Source: Straminergon stramineum (taxonomy: Eukaryota; Streptophyta; Bryopsida; Hypnales; Calliergonaceae). Taken from it: a DNA stretch of 64,000 bases. The translations under genes were made by a program, and so were the position numbers. Below are positions 1-12,895 of the stretch, piece after piece; the stretch's first letter is position 1; each line of letters begins with the position of its first letter. The DNA lies in assembly GCA_963920665.1 (NCBI GenBank), contig OY987264.1, forward strand, positions 22,610,906 through 22,674,905, read 5' to 3'. The notes under the pieces are model-generated. The model was not told where the DNA came from, did not search any database, and saw only the letters and a program-made list of their open reading frames with translations.

Positions 1-3000
1 TATAAGGTATATTTTAGAATATTCTAGACATATCCTAATTAGATTCTCAAATTATTCTTTTTTGAGTTTAAATCACCCTACATTGCATGGAAAATTTTAT
101 AATTTGATAGAAATGTTACCTTTATGAATAAAAAGGACCTTGTGTTTTAATCAACATGGTTTTTTGGATCAACCCAAGTGTCCCCTAAGATTGGGGAAGT
201 GATACTATTAGCATTAAAGTATATGAGGTACTTGAAATTGAAAAAAACTTTTCTTATGTAAATGGTCTTTATGAGAAAAACATCAAAATAGAAGATTTTT
301 TATCTATGCAATTGTTTTCAAGGTTCTTGTAGCATTTGACTTACATTTGTACCACATGGATCTTGAAAATGAGATGTTGTGGATAGTTTGAAAATAACTA
401 AAATAGTTCATGTCAAGTTTCATTCTTGGTACAAAAATGAGATCTTAAAAATGAGTTCTTGAAAATAAATAGAATTAAATAATGGAAGTGACAAAATCTC
501 GTGGAGTATATTATTCTAAATGCAATGCAAAAGGTAAAAATTTAAAGATTGCTAATATGTTTGTTTGTTTTTAATATAATTTTCTTATAACTAATTAAAA
601 ATATATAATAAATATTATGATAAATCAAACCATAGAAGTGATGTATACATTAACATTTATAGATTTGCATTGTAAATGTACTAAAACTTTGTCATCCATC
701 CGACATTATACAATACATCTATTAAATCCAAGTATCATTTGCACCTTAATCCTTTAAGGATAAATAAGACACATTGTATCCCCTTTCGTTAAGAAAATCC
801 TAATTATATACATCTACATGAAAAAAGTGATGATCTTGGAACATGTAGATTAGGATTATTTCTAGAATTATAGTAGAAATGTTTGTAAATGAAGTGATAA
901 CATTAGCATTGAAATAGGAGATGTTTATGAAATAGAAATTATTTTATTAATATTTAATGGTCTTTATTTCTAAAACAACAAATACAACTATAAATAAAAA
1001 GATGTAGACTACTTAGAAAATATTTGTGACTTAAACCTAATGTCTAGATCTTTGGGGGCAAGGTTGATACACTTCAACTTCTTCCTCTAGTTTGCTAGAG
1101 TTTGATGCAAGGATTGAGGAATTTGTGTCTTTTGTACATAGGTGTAAAAATTGAATCCTTCATTTCTTGAATAAGAATTTGCACATGCTCAAACCATAGA
1201 ACTATCCAATCATAATCATTTAAGTTATATATAATTTCAAATTGATAGGCTTGAAAGGATGATAATTTGCCAAGAATAATTGGCTTCAACATTTTTCATG
1301 CCATTGTCCTTATTAATGTAATTTTTAATGTATTGTATGTTGTAAACATCAAATAAGAGTTTGCAATGTCCAGACACTGTGAGTCAATTCCAAATTTATT
1401 AGGAAATGCTTTCTTCTCTACCCACTTTGTAATGTATTGTTGGACTTGCCATAGCCTTCCTAGCATTTTGCTCCGCACCCAATGTTCAAGGTTTTTGAGG
1501 CAGAGGCATGACTTGCAAAGGTATCCTAGATATGCAAGTCACGAGGGTGCTTGCAAGTGACAAATTCAAGAAGCCGACTTCTTTCCACAAACAATCAGAT
1601 TCATGCATTCATTTAGTGTAAATGTCGTTGCAAACATAGCTATCATGACACACTACCATTGAAGTATTACCCGTAGTCATTTGATTCTTCATGAGCAATC
1701 TTTGGAAACAACTCAGAATAGGAGGGCAAGAAAAGGCAAAAGCAGATCTTTTTACAAAGAGAAAAACACAAACATCCTTTTGTTTAACAGATTGATTTAA
1801 TCTCCAATTGGATCTTCAACTTAAGGAATTTCTGACATTGCTATATACTACAAATAAACATTTGAACTCTTGAATGACAATGTAGGACAACATATCAATT
1901 CTAAAGCTTCACAAAACCAAAATAGAATCATAGACAATCATGTTGTGTCTTCATAAAATGCTCTTTGACCTTTAACAATGTAATGTTTTCAAGATCTTTG
2001 CAAGCATCACAATATAGCTATAACAAGTCTTCACACTGAATAGTCTCATACTCCTAACTTTAGAATAACTAAATGAATAAGATCAACTCTCAGAAGCTCG
2101 CAATCAAAATGCTCGCCTCAAAATCTACCCTAACGTTTGAAAATTGCCACAAAAATTCTGATTCAACCCTAGTACATAAGAAAATCTTGTGTCCAACAAA
2201 GCAGAAGAATTCTAAAAGGAACAACTCTGTACACCAAAGTACTTCCAATACTAGAGAATTATGGTCAAACAAATTGTGTCTGTAAAAGGCTCTAGACCTT
2301 TGGCAATTCAACTCTTTACTCAAGTGTACAATCTCATCGGGAGGTGCACTTGGCTGACTTCATATCACTCAAATATTAGTTAGTTCACAAACCCATTTAG
2401 TAACGAAGAGATAGCAATAGTGTTTTGCAATCAATATGTCAAAGACAATCAAGTTCATGTCATCTTCTAAGTGTAAACAAGAGGTAGCCTACCTCAGAGA
2501 GAACCTGATTCAAGCGGGAATGTCGATGCTCTATTGTTAACATCTCCTGCTATACTATAGTCAACATATTTTGAGGAAAAAGAAGTTGTCCTTGTGCATC
2601 ACAAAACCTCAACACTATCAGCACTTGATAGCGAGCTCAAATAATTCGATTTGCAAATGCTCTTCATTTGTAAGACATTTCTTCATGATTGCACAAATTG
2701 ATAGAATTTCAAAACACTTGAATGCATCCACTTTTGCTTCTTTAGAAGACTCTACAAATTAACTTGCATTCCAATCAATAACCAAAATTTGAGTTCCTAG
2801 TATAACATTCACATTTTTCAGATACTAAACCCTCAATCCTAACCCCTAATACCTTGTGTCACAAATTATACAACATTTCTAAGACATTTCCTCATGTTTC
2901 GTATTTCACAGATCGTCGGTATTTCATAGTACCAGAATGTTTCTACTAGCATCTGCTTAGTTAATTCTAAAACCTGAATTTCCTTTCTCCAAAGAAACCA

Positions 3001-3860
3001 AAATTCGAAGTCTTAGAATAACCTCTACATTCTTCAACTCTCAAGCCTTAAAACCGAAGCCTACAACCTTGCTTCAAAATTTTGCGCTTCCAACCCATCC
3101 AACATGAGACTCAGACATATTCTTGAGCACCTTAAACTTGTGATCCCATCTAGCATCTAAAACTTGCTTGGCGAAAAGTTCGACAAACGATTTCCATGAA
3201 CTCTGATCATCCGGCTTACCAGTCCCGGGAAAAATATCTGGCTCCTATAGCGAGCCATAAGCCATTGTCTCCTCTATGAAGAACAGGAATCGCCTTGTGG
3301 GGAGTCCTGCTCGCAACAGGATTTGCGTAGAGTGTTCGAAACAAACGCAACGTATAGGATTTGACGCACTTATGACATCTTCACATGCATCAGAGGAATG
3401 CGGCAATGCTCATAACTTTAGTTTGATTGTTGTCAAGCGAACAAATGCTAAACCTAGGAGGAATCATATCCTAATTTGGTCAACACATGTTGTTGTTTCC
3501 CAGTTCGCACACAACTACCAATCCTGAACGTAGAAAATTCAGACATTAATAAGATACTATAAGAATCATGATCATAATGATTATAAAACTCAAACACTAA
3601 AAATTAGATTAACAATTTTAGGTTCAAACTTGATCACAAACAAAAGATAACAATACTCTTGCAACTACAATACAAAAACTTGAAAAAAAGCAAATTGACC
3701 AACTATGCGGTAAACCCTAATCGGAATTTGCCAACAGTGCACCAAATTGTTGCAAGTGATTTGCTCCAAAATTGTTCCAAATTGCTTAGAAGCAACGAGA
3801 TCACGTCTACAATAGTGATGAATCAAAACCTCGAAGTTCCCCTAGAGTTCTAACCAAGTT
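1..3860. other. AT-rich repeat-type spacer, no supported gene
   Basis: This stretch contains only short open frames that do not join into a recognisable protein. A patch on the minus strand at about 3060-3240 reads like coding sequence (a frame containing LFAKQVLDARWDHKFKVLKN) but it meets stops on both sides and I cannot assign it. It may be a relic of a transposon exon. The rest is AT-rich and unremarkable. Confidence 0.5.
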
Positions 3861-3880
3861 CCCCGCAACCTACCAAAGTT

Positions 3881-3915
3881 CCCCGTTAGGAGAGCGTAAG
3901 CGTCTCCTAACGGGG
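3881..3915. repeat. perfect 13-bp stem hairpin
   Basis: CCCCGTTAGGAGA (3881-3893) is followed by a 9-base loop (GCGTAAGCG) and the exact reverse complement TCTCCTAACGGGG (3903-3915). It is GC-rich in AT-rich surroundings. It follows repeats of the string AAGTTCCCC (beginning near 3836, 3857 and 3877). It could be the terminus of a mobile element or a structured transcript end; no CTRR Helitron end follows it. Confidence 0.75.
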
Positions 3916-4679
3916 CCCACAAAAAAAAGTTTTCAACAGTTAACCTTCAAAAATGCTCATTAAAATTTTTAAATGGTCAAAGAAATTTAACCACCCATAC
4001 CAAAACAAGCCTAGAATTTCACATTGACCATATATATGGTCGATTGAGCAATTCGGATTTAACAAGAACGAATGTCATAATTTGAATTAGGAAGTACATA
4101 TAACTTAATGACCATTTAAGCTTAAGAGCTAATTGCAATTTTAGAAGTCCTATCCCCTATAAAATATTTTTTTGGTCTATTGAAAGAAAAATAGAAATTG
4201 CAACTACCACAAGTAATTTCATATTTTTTTGAATTCTTCAAGAATTAGTTCTACATTTTCAAGTTTGGAATCAAAGTTCTAAATATGTCCCCTCATTTCA
4301 ATGTATAAAATCAGAACATGAGAACATAAAGTTGATCAAGGAAATAACTATAATCAATAACTAAATAATTTTTTTGTAATTTATTCAAAAGATGTCTAAA
4401 AAATACAAGCTAAGAATATTTTTGGAGATATAACTGCACATGCATAGTACAAAAGGAGGCCCTATTTTGGGTTGTGTAGGCCTTGGAAATTTGACAGCCA
4501 ATCACCAAAAAATGCGCATTGAGGCTTGCTTGCACAATTTTCAACTTTTTGATGATATTGACAATGATAACTTATTTTTGTAGGATTTGTTGGATCAATT
4601 TTGTACATTATGAGCTCTAGTTTTTGGACAAAAAAATTTAACTTAAAAACAAATTGTATGGCTCTAAAATATATATTGA

Positions 4680-5240
4680 ACACATTGCCCTATTCAACAA
4701 ATATTTCAAATGCAAAGGCATTAAGATATAACAATGGGGTGCTATTTTTTACTCTAAAATGAGAATTTGAAGGTCAAAATTGGGAGAGGAAAACTTCTAC
4801 TAAAGTTACACAAGACCACAAGGAAATTTTCTAAAAGTACTAAAGTGTCCACCTTCCACATGTGCTCAAAGTGCACTACTTTTATGCAAGTGCATAGAAC
4901 ACAATTTTTTTTACAAAGATGCAAATGGTTGAGAAAGGAACATCTTTAAGTTAGGAAAAATGGGCAATTTTTAATTTCTATTTTTGAAATTATTAACTAT
5001 GTTCTAAAAATTAAACATCCAAGTATTTATTTTCTTGGCATTTTCCATCGCTCTTTTTTTGTGCATAACTTTTAGAGATAAATTTTTCTAGGACTAAACT
5101 TTTCACACACATACTATTTTGAATGCTTTAAAAATTATCCAGGTTTTCTTTTCTTTTTCTAAATTTTATTCCAAAAATCACAAAACTCACTCAAATAGGT
5201 TGTTTTGAGACAAAATGGAAGGTCTTTCTTGCAACACCCC
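4680..5240 (-). mobile_element. MITE-like element, family A (inverted copy, left limit uncertain)
   Basis: Read on the minus strand, this segment matches the element at 38820-39574 over several hundred bases, for example around the shared string AAAGTTATGCACAAAAAA and the later block around AAATTGTGTTCT. Its terminus GGTCTTTCTTGCAACACCCC (5221-5240) is the family's terminal inverted repeat in variant form (other copies read GGGTGATTGCAAGAAA on the opposite strand). The giant element at 5241 begins exactly where this terminus stops, so the giant element seems to have inserted at the end of this copy. It is non-coding. The other end, probably near 4.45 kb, is too diverged to place. Confidence 0.6.
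5230..5240. repeat. left target-site duplication of the giant element
   Basis: TGCAACACCCC occurs here and again at 18197-18207, flanking the transposase and methyltransferase-like genes. A direct repeat of 9-11 bp is the size expected for Mutator-like elements. The shared minimum adjacent to the proposed ends is CAACACCCC (5232-5240 and 18199-18207). Confidence 0.65.
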
Positions 5241-6104
5241 CAACAACACTAGAATATGAGCGTTGAGCGTTGAGCAACAAAAGATTAGATTTGAGCGCTT
5301 AATATGAGGATATTTATTAAAAATAGACATGTCAGAGTAATAAATAGGCTTGTTAGATTGAAATATAGTAATGTCAGAAATGAAGAATAGAAAAATTTAT
5401 AAAGTTTTTTTGCATAAGTTTTATTCAAAATAATCAATTTGCAATCAAATGATGTATGAAGGGCATCAATGAAGGACTAGCATTTCTTGCAACAAGATGA
5501 TTTCACAACTATAGATCTTATGTATAAATGAACTTCATCCAAATCATCCATCCATCATCCATCCATCATCCATCCAAAAATGACTTTTTTTCACACTCTA
5601 CTATTGTAGTACATGTCCTAAAAAATGCCTTTTTCATTTTTTCATTTTTTCCAAAATATTAATTTACAAAAATTATTACAATTTGCATTGTTTATCTCAA
5701 AACTCTGTTAAATAATTTGAGGTTGGTTTAGTGTTCTTTAGAACCAAAGAGCACTTTGAAGGTTTATTTGGAGATATTTAATAATCAATCGTATAATGTT
5801 GTTGGGATATGATTATTGGTGAAGTACTCCTTGGAACTGAAGAGCACCTTCATGATTCATTTGTAGAATTGTAACATTTCATCCTACACTGTTGTTTGGT
5901 TGAATTCAACCTCTTTCTTATATACTTTTTTTGATGTTTATGATTTTACATATGATTTGAGTGGTCCTTGGGTTGTCACAAACTATTTCCACCTCAATCT
6001 AATTAGGATTTGGGATATTTTGCAACTACTCCAATTGACAATTCTATATCCACCTTTAAACATAAGTGGTTTTACTATCTATTAGAAGGCAGATATACAA
6101 TATC

Positions 6105-9020
6105 TTATAGATTGCTACCTACAAGAAGTAGCTTCACTTCATCAAAGCTCAGACTTGGTGCATGTATATACTTGTTGTCCTCAGAGTTTGCCTTACAAAT
6201 GAACCTAAAGACATAATACAAATGCTTGCAATTTATCCATGATTTCCTACTACCAAGTGCAACTATACTCATGGTGATGAAGTCTTCGCAAGTACAAGCA
6301 GGGAAGTCCGAAATTGTGATTTGATAGACCTTCTGGTAGGGAAAGATACCAGACATTAGAGAAATCACTCTACTATAACCAGGATATGGAATAACAACTA
6401 CAGATTCAATGACAACTTTTAAGTTTCGTGCAGTCTCCCATTTGTTGCGGTGGTCAACTGTAGGCGCATTAGGGTTTCGCCAAATGGTCCTTCCCAATCG
6501 CTTCGTGAAGTGCATGTCACCATTAGATGGTTGTAGATTGCTATCTGGTTGCTTTGAGTGAAGGAGGGATAGACCTCTCCCTGTACTCTCTTCATTAAAG
6601 AGGTGAAACGATGGTTCATTTATATTCTTAGTTTGCAATTGGAAACCTGCTTCCTCTAAAGAAAGGATCTCTAATTTTGTGAGATGTGTCCCACATGCAA
6701 TAGACCAAACATTTGGAAGAGGAGGCCAGTCATGAACCCACTTCACCTTAGAGCCTCCTACACAATGCATGAGGTCGTCTAAGCAAAACCAGAAATCAAA
6801 GTTTATAATGGCCTTGGTTCCATATTTTGTCATGCGGCCGTTGTAGGTAGGTGCTGCTATTCCACTCTTGTTTGCCTTGTTTATCTTGGCCCCACATTTC
6901 TTCTTCATTCCAACTTGAACTCCATGACAAGTCTTTCCTTCCTTCATACACCTAGCAATGTGCCATAGAGAAGGGTTGCAATTTGTTTCAAGTACCTTAG
7001 TAGCGTGAGGGCGTATTGTACTTGGTTCTACTTCTTGTATCAACATTGGCATTGGTGTTGATGCACCTCCTTTTGTACATGCTCTTATTGACCGAGTCTG
7101 AACTTTTGGTGCAGAGAAGTTCACTGTATCGTGGCAGTGAGAGTCACCATCTGACCCAGGTGGCAGATTTAGTTTGCGCTTTGAGGATCCAAAGACTTCT
7201 TCACCTTCTAAATGAGGAATACGCGTAGTGAATAGGTGAGCACTTAGTAGTTTGGCGACAGCCTCGGCAAATTGTACTGGATTTTTGGTTCGTCTTGCAG
7301 CTCGAAGGTGAAGTTCATCCAAGTGGGGACCTATGCCGGATGCATACCCTTGGAGGTATGCCCAATAATTTGTTGATTGCTGAATAGCACACATCATGTC
7401 ATCCGTGGTAGCGACATATAAGCAAGTTCCTCTCTTCCCAAACATTTGCAACCACTTGTTGTGAACTGTCTCTACCAAGTTGCATGAAGGCATTTTAGCC
7501 AGCTCCTCCAAGTTCAGGTTCTACACCAACAACAACAATTTTGAGAAGTGCGGTAAGGCTTTCTTAGTTCCCAAAGTCTAATTTTAGTAATATGAAGTTT
7601 GAGTATTTAGCTCAAATTTGTGCAAATTCTGTACATGTGAAGGGAAACAAAAAAATAGAAAACACATACATTTTGGACATTAAAAGAACTTGCAAGTGAA
7701 TAGAAATTAGGCCAATTAAAAAGGAAAATAGAAATTTGAGGAAGTATATGCCTTACCAATTCAAGAGATCCACCCCATCGTTGATATCGGAAGTGCCAGA
7801 AACCCACCAATCATCTAATTCTCGAAGAGAGTCCTCTGATGCAGCTCTTGAAGAGAGCCACCAACCTTTGATTCCTAAATATCTTTCTTCCGCTTCCGCC
7901 ATCGACTTTCCATCCTTGTATTGTTTACAAAGCATCTTGTGAGTTTCTTGGAACTCTACGCAAATGAGCTTCTCAATGTGTCTATTCAACGATATTGTCC
8001 AGTGAAGTAGACAGGAGCGCTCCCAATCTTGCATTGGCTCTTGCTTGTTGCCACTTCCATATACGACACGAACAGCATGCCAGTTGGCCATTGTGTTATT
8101 AGCCATAAAACCCTTGAAATTTGGAGAAGAAATCCCATGGCGCGCCATAACGGAGTTAAGGGATCTCCACATTTGCTCCTATGACCGAGCATCCTCACTC
8201 ATCATCTCGCAGACGAAGATAGTTCGAACTCGACAAAACTCAGGATCGTAAACATGGGCAGCCATCGACATCCATCCCTTCACCCTCTTCACATGATCAA
8301 ACATGCACCAAGAGTTTTGCAAGTCTCCACCAGGTTGCATTCGCCTTACCAAATCCACTCTACTTCCTGGACCTTCCTCAGACATCTTGAAAAGGTAAAC
8401 CTTCTCTTTACCTTGTCTTGGAAAAACGCTATCTTGAATAAAAGAGTAAGCACTTCTCATTTCCAATGAGATAATGTTGTCAATGGGTCCTCCACTCGTA
8501 CTGTGACGGAAACCTAAGATGGTATTTCAAATACTCAGAGAACTAAGGATCCTGAATTTCTCCATAATAGCTTCAAGGGCCTCTCCACGGAGGGGCTTTC
8601 GGTCACTTTGTAATCCTTCCTCTCTAAACAATTCAGATGCAAGAAATTCCTTACTAATAGCAAGCCGAATGGCTGAATTTGTCGCAGTTGGTGTCTTTGA
8701 TACTTCTTGACTAATCAAAGATGTTGTTTGATCAATAGAATCGCAACAAATGCCTTTACCCACAGGATGATTGTGAATACCAACATGGATACAAGCTCTA
8801 GGAAGACTTGAAGAGTTCAAGACCCTATACATACGACAAGGGCACTGAGCTTTGCATGAAGGAACTTCCTTACAAATCCGACATATAAGATTAGATTTTG
8901 TTGGTGATTGCTCTCCCACAACAAAGATGGTAGGTGATGACCCCTCTCACTCTGTCTTATTTTTGTTGCCGTTGTGCCGTAGTCTAGGGCATGCTTTGTT
9001 TTCGCAAACAAGGTGGCCCA
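6105..9020 (-). pseudogene. MULE transposase with SWIM zinc finger (broken)
   Basis: The minus-strand reading frame gives a Mutator-like transposase. In order: a Cys/His-rich N-terminal module (NLICRICKEVPSCKAQC followed by RACIHVGIHNHPVG), the MULE DDE core (QPGGDLQNSWCMFDHVKRVK, then HVYDPEFCRV, then NFKGFMANNTMANWHAVR), a WHFRYQRWGG block, an intron (7521-7756) and a C-terminal exon (6105-7520). That exon ends in a SWIM finger: PACTCEDF, then NCKHL, the C-x-C...C-x-H pattern. Damage: in-frame TGA at 8947-8949 (family position Trp, KTE*EGSS), TGA at 8527-8529 (probably Arg), TAG at 8179-8181 (probably Gln), and a one-base shift near 7798. The second catalytic Asp region reads FMANN where relatives usually have FMAD. 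It would have catalysed excision and integration of the surrounding element. Confidence 0.85.
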
Positions 9021-9159
9021 CACACAATGACTAGTGGAACTTTAGGCCAAAGTCATTCGCAATATTAGTGGTGTGTGTGTGTGTCTAATTGTGTCCATTA
9101 AACTTACGATCCATGCCCTCTAGCTATCGACCTATAGAAGATGAAGAGTTTGAGCTGGG

Positions 9160-9897
9160 TCAAGTTCTGGAAAGGGAAAAGGAAGAAGGAAGAGGAGGTA
9201 ACTCAAAAAGTACATCCCCATTAAATGATTGAGGAAGATGTCGAACAAATTCACAACGAAGTGCGTTGAGGTTTAGAAACTTCAATTCATTCCGAGCACA
9301 TGGACGACTCTGCATATCTCTAAGGCACTCCAAGACGCTTACAAATTTAGTTTCCCTTTCATGAACGGAAGGATGCAATGTGCTATCATGCTCAATGTTG
9401 TCTACATCAAATAGAGTGTCTTCACACTTTTCAGGTATGGTAGAGAGCTTGGGATTCTAATCAATGATAACGACAACATCATCATTGGAAGACTTTGTAA
9501 GATCAATATGGTTATAACTTGGAGATTCTACCTTTATACAAGTTCCCCAAGACATCTGAACAGTAGAGGTTGCAGATCCAGGTGTGAGAATTTCTGTTGA
9601 TAATGACCTAGTGACCCTTGGAGTACCGAAAGTATGGTACTTGCTTGGGGAAAGCTTCCACATGACTCTTGAGTCATTCTTGATCTTCGGTAGTATGACA
9701 ATAGATATGACTTGAATGCCCTTGGAATCAAATATCTCCTCCTCCACCCATAAAGAAGACAACTCCAAGTTAAACCTAATACTGAGAATCAATGCAGATA
9801 TGCATGCTACACCATCATCGCTACAAGGAAATGAAATTGGAATGCTAGACCCGTCACCGCAAACAAGTGTCATGTCCATACTTGAATCTACATACAA
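9160..9897 (-). pseudogene. N-terminal part of the element's minus-strand gene, interrupted by a stop
   Basis: One minus-strand frame runs from an ATG at 9897 to 9160 with a single TAG at 9457-9459, so what looks like two open frames (9457-9897 and 9160-9378) is one interrupted protein of about 245 codons. It begins MYVDSSMDMTLVCGDGSSIP and has no motif I recognise. It lies just upstream of, and on the same strand as, the MULE transposase, so it is probably its 5' coding exon or a small accessory gene of the same element. It ends at a TGA after SFSLSRT; whether that is a real stop, another mutation or a missed splice site I cannot tell. Confidence 0.45.
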
Positions 9898-10435
9898 TCT
9901 ATAAAGTCATGGTGAATGTTATTGCTTGCCTATATGGGGGAATCCAAAAGCTTTTTTGTCATAGTATGTAAATGACAATGAGACGAAAGAGAAAGATTTT
10001 GGTTGTTTTATATTGGATTCTAGTGATTTGAAATTTGAATTGAGAAGCCTACATTTAAGGATTTTATGTCTTTCCAACAATTCAATTATTTTATTTCAGT
10101 TACCATTACACAATCCTTAGAATTATTAATTGTAGATGGCGCCGCACTTATAGATGATCAAATGAAGGCACATTAGAAGCCACCAAATAGAGGCCTCTTT
10201 CAATGTAGGATTGATATTTTGAAATGTAAGGGTGATTGTGAGGCAGTTGAGCAAAAAAGGGTTGGTAGTGTCCGTTGGTGTTCAAGTGAGTAGATGTCGT
10301 TATGTCATGAGAAGTTCTAATAAATTGGATGAGAATATGTTCATCAACCTCCAAGATTGATATATATTGGAGAGATTGCAAAGTTAGCAATGAAGAAGTA
10401 GAATTAGTTTTGTTGTAGTGTTTTTGGTTGGAGGG
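9898..10435. promoter_or_regulatory. shared upstream region of the two divergent element genes
   Basis: The spacer separates the minus-strand gene starting at 9897 from the plus-strand gene starting at 10436. It has no convincing open frame of its own; the minus-strand frame at 10148-10498 overlaps the plus gene's first exon and looks accidental. It must hold the promoters of both genes if the element was ever active. No clear TATA boxes were assigned. Confidence 0.35.
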
Positions 10436-11000
10436 ATGCCAGAGGGTTCTCGTAGGAAGAGACGTAAGGCTGGTCTTCTTTTTTCTAGTAAGGAGCAATT
10501 AGAGAAATCGAAGATGTTTAAACACTTGCAGAAGGTCAATGGCACTGAGATTAGTAGCATTGTTCGGAGCTTGTCCTATGAAGATCTTGGAGTTGAAGTT
10601 GGGCATTTTCAGTGTGGGGATAGTTTGACACAAAATAGTGAAGGAATGGATATTGCCAAGCTTGATAGTGTGGATGAAAGTGGAGAAGACTTATGTCAAT
10701 CAAGCCCACCAGAGAACAATACGTCAGTAAGAAACATACAGTTGGTAAGTTCATCTATTTATTGTTGGAACTAGATTCATTAGATAGAGAGGAGTTGAAT
10801 TTAAGGTAGGAGGTCCATAAAGCGTCCATGTAAGAGTTGAAACTGAATTTTGGGGAGGTGAAACTTCTTGAAATATTTTTCAATAAATTTTACTTGAAAG
10901 ACAAGAGGAATTGACATCTAACCCAAGTCGTTTCATTTTTTTTGAGCTTTGTAGAATTAGTTATGATTTTTTGAAGTCGAAATGGTAGAAGGCTCTAAAA

Positions 11001-11092
11001 TCGCCCACGTCCTCAAATGTACACAATTGCTACATCCATGTAAAGATGAAAAAATCCCATGTACAGATAGTGTACATTTGAGAGGTGGGCGA
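11001..11092. repeat. imperfect inverted repeat inside intron 1
   Basis: The arms at 11001-11024 and 11070-11092 are reverse complements apart from small differences: TCGCCCAC...CTCAAATGTACAC against its complement GTGTACATTTGAGAGGTGGG. The spacer is about 45 bases, and the similarity extends weakly outward. It is a small foldback, perhaps a MITE remnant, in the first intron of the methyltransferase-like gene. Confidence 0.6.
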
Positions 11093-11809
11093 TTCAAAAT
11101 GCCCTAATGGAGTTCGAGCCTCCTACTTTACATGTTTTTATTTGTTAGAGGTGCATTTGACACTACACACTACATTGTGTATTCCGAGAAGAGGATTCCA
11201 ACGGTATATAGCATGTAAAAAACGGAGTGTTTTTGAATGTTTAACGGCCTGAAAACAAATTCAGCATCTTGGAATCTTCTCTGAAATCTTGAGAATCAGA
11301 AGATTTTTCACCCAAATCTTGCCCGTGTATTTTTAGAGGATTTTGACGATTTTTGTAAAATTGACGGTGAGTCCAAAAAATCTAGAAAAAATTGAGGTGA
11401 GTTCTAAGGTTATAATCTATGTGCCCAAAAAATTTGGACTTAAAATCTTCAAAATTGCAAAATCTAATCAGAAGATTCCTTTGCCCTATATCTACCAATC
11501 TCTTCCTTTTCTTTTTTTTTTGAAACCAAAGATCAACTTGCTGGTTAGCCTAGGGTTGGCTTTTGCATAGTTCTCTTCGTTTTGTTTTGTTGCGTTTTTG
11601 TCCACATTGCTTGTTGTTGCTTCTACGATGAACTAAAGGAGTGCCGTGCTGCAACGGAAGGATGGAGAGGAGTGCGACGAGAGCGGGAAGGGTGTCCATC
11701 AAGGTGGGGAGGGTGTCCCTGTATGCATCGAAGGAATTGATGCTCCTCAAGCCACCAAAAATCCTCAAGAGGTGCCACTTTTTAGCTTCTAGACTACTTG
11801 CTAAGGTAT

Positions 11810-12895
11810 ACAATACCACCTCATTAACAACGCGTCAATCTTGCGATGTTTCATGTTACATTGAAATAGTACGAATTGAGGTGCAAGTTTCAAATTTTTT
11901 TCTTCCGATTGTTGCTTTGGATTCCAGAACATGACCTCGTCAACGAGGCATCAATTTTAGGGTATTCAAGGTCTCACTTCGACATTAGAATTCGAGGGTG
12001 CATGGTTCTAGTTGCTTTTTAAAATTCTTCTTGATAGCTTGCTTAGGTTGTAGAAGATGGCCTCGTCAACGAGGTCTGAATTTCCGGTTGTTTTGTATCT
12101 CACTCCAATGGTACAAGCTTAGGCTATCGGGTTCCAATTCATTTTCTTCGATTTAGCACTTGGGCTATCCAATATGGCCTCATCATCGAGGTCTGAATTT
12201 CCGGTTGTTTTAAGTTTCATTTAGGCCACACATGTTTAGGAGGTGTGGTTCTAATTCTTTCCTTCAGTTTAGTACTTCGGTTGTAAAAGATGGCCTTGTC
12301 AACGAGGTCTGAATTTCTGGTTGTTTTAAGTTTCACTTAGACCACACATGTTTGGGAGGTGTGGTTCTAATTCTTTCCTTCAATTTAGTACTTCGGCTGT
12401 AAAAGATGGCCTCGTCAACGAGGTCTCAATTTCTAATTGTTTTAAGTGTCACTTAGACTATAAATGTTTAGGAGGTGTGGTTCCAATTCTTATTTCAAAT
12501 GTTGCTTTAGACTATAAAATTTGGCCTCATTAACGAGGTCTCAATTTTTGATTGTTTTAAATCTCACTTGGACACTGCATGTCTATGTTCTATGTTTATA
12601 TTCTTGTTTCAATTGCTAGTTTAGGCTATAGAATATGGCTTCGTTAACGAGGCCTCAATTTTCGATTCATTTGGGTCTCACTTAGATGGTTCATGTTTAT
12701 GGTGTATGGTTCCAAGTCTTGTTTCAATTGTTGGTGTGGGTGCTATAGAATATGGCCTCATTAATGAGGCCTCAATTTTCGATTCATTTGGGTCTCACTT
12801 AGATGGTTCATGTTTATGGTATATGGTTCCAAGTCTTGTTTCAATTGCTGGTTTAAGCTATAGAATATGGCCTCGTTAATAAGGTCTCAATTTTT
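11810..12895. repeat. intronic minisatellite, about 117-bp units with a palindromic core
   Basis: Nine to ten head-to-tail units of roughly 110-120 bp fill the 3' half of intron 1 of the methyltransferase-like gene. Each holds a core like GGCCTCGTCAACGAGGTC, in which CCTCGT and ACGAGG are perfect reverse complements around two bases. Cores start near 11815, 11934, 12058, 12175, 12290, 12407, 12524, 12632, 12750 and 12867. They are followed by a shared stretch (TGAATTTCCGGTTGTTTTAA in the better units). A GC-rich segment just before (11640-11800) might be an extra exon, but no frame fits the flanking phases. Confidence 0.85.

Noticed and set aside
6419..6619. Independent small genes suggested by frames inside the transposase exon
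   Set aside because: They lie in other frames of the 6105-7520 exon, whose main frame ends in a clear SWIM finger.
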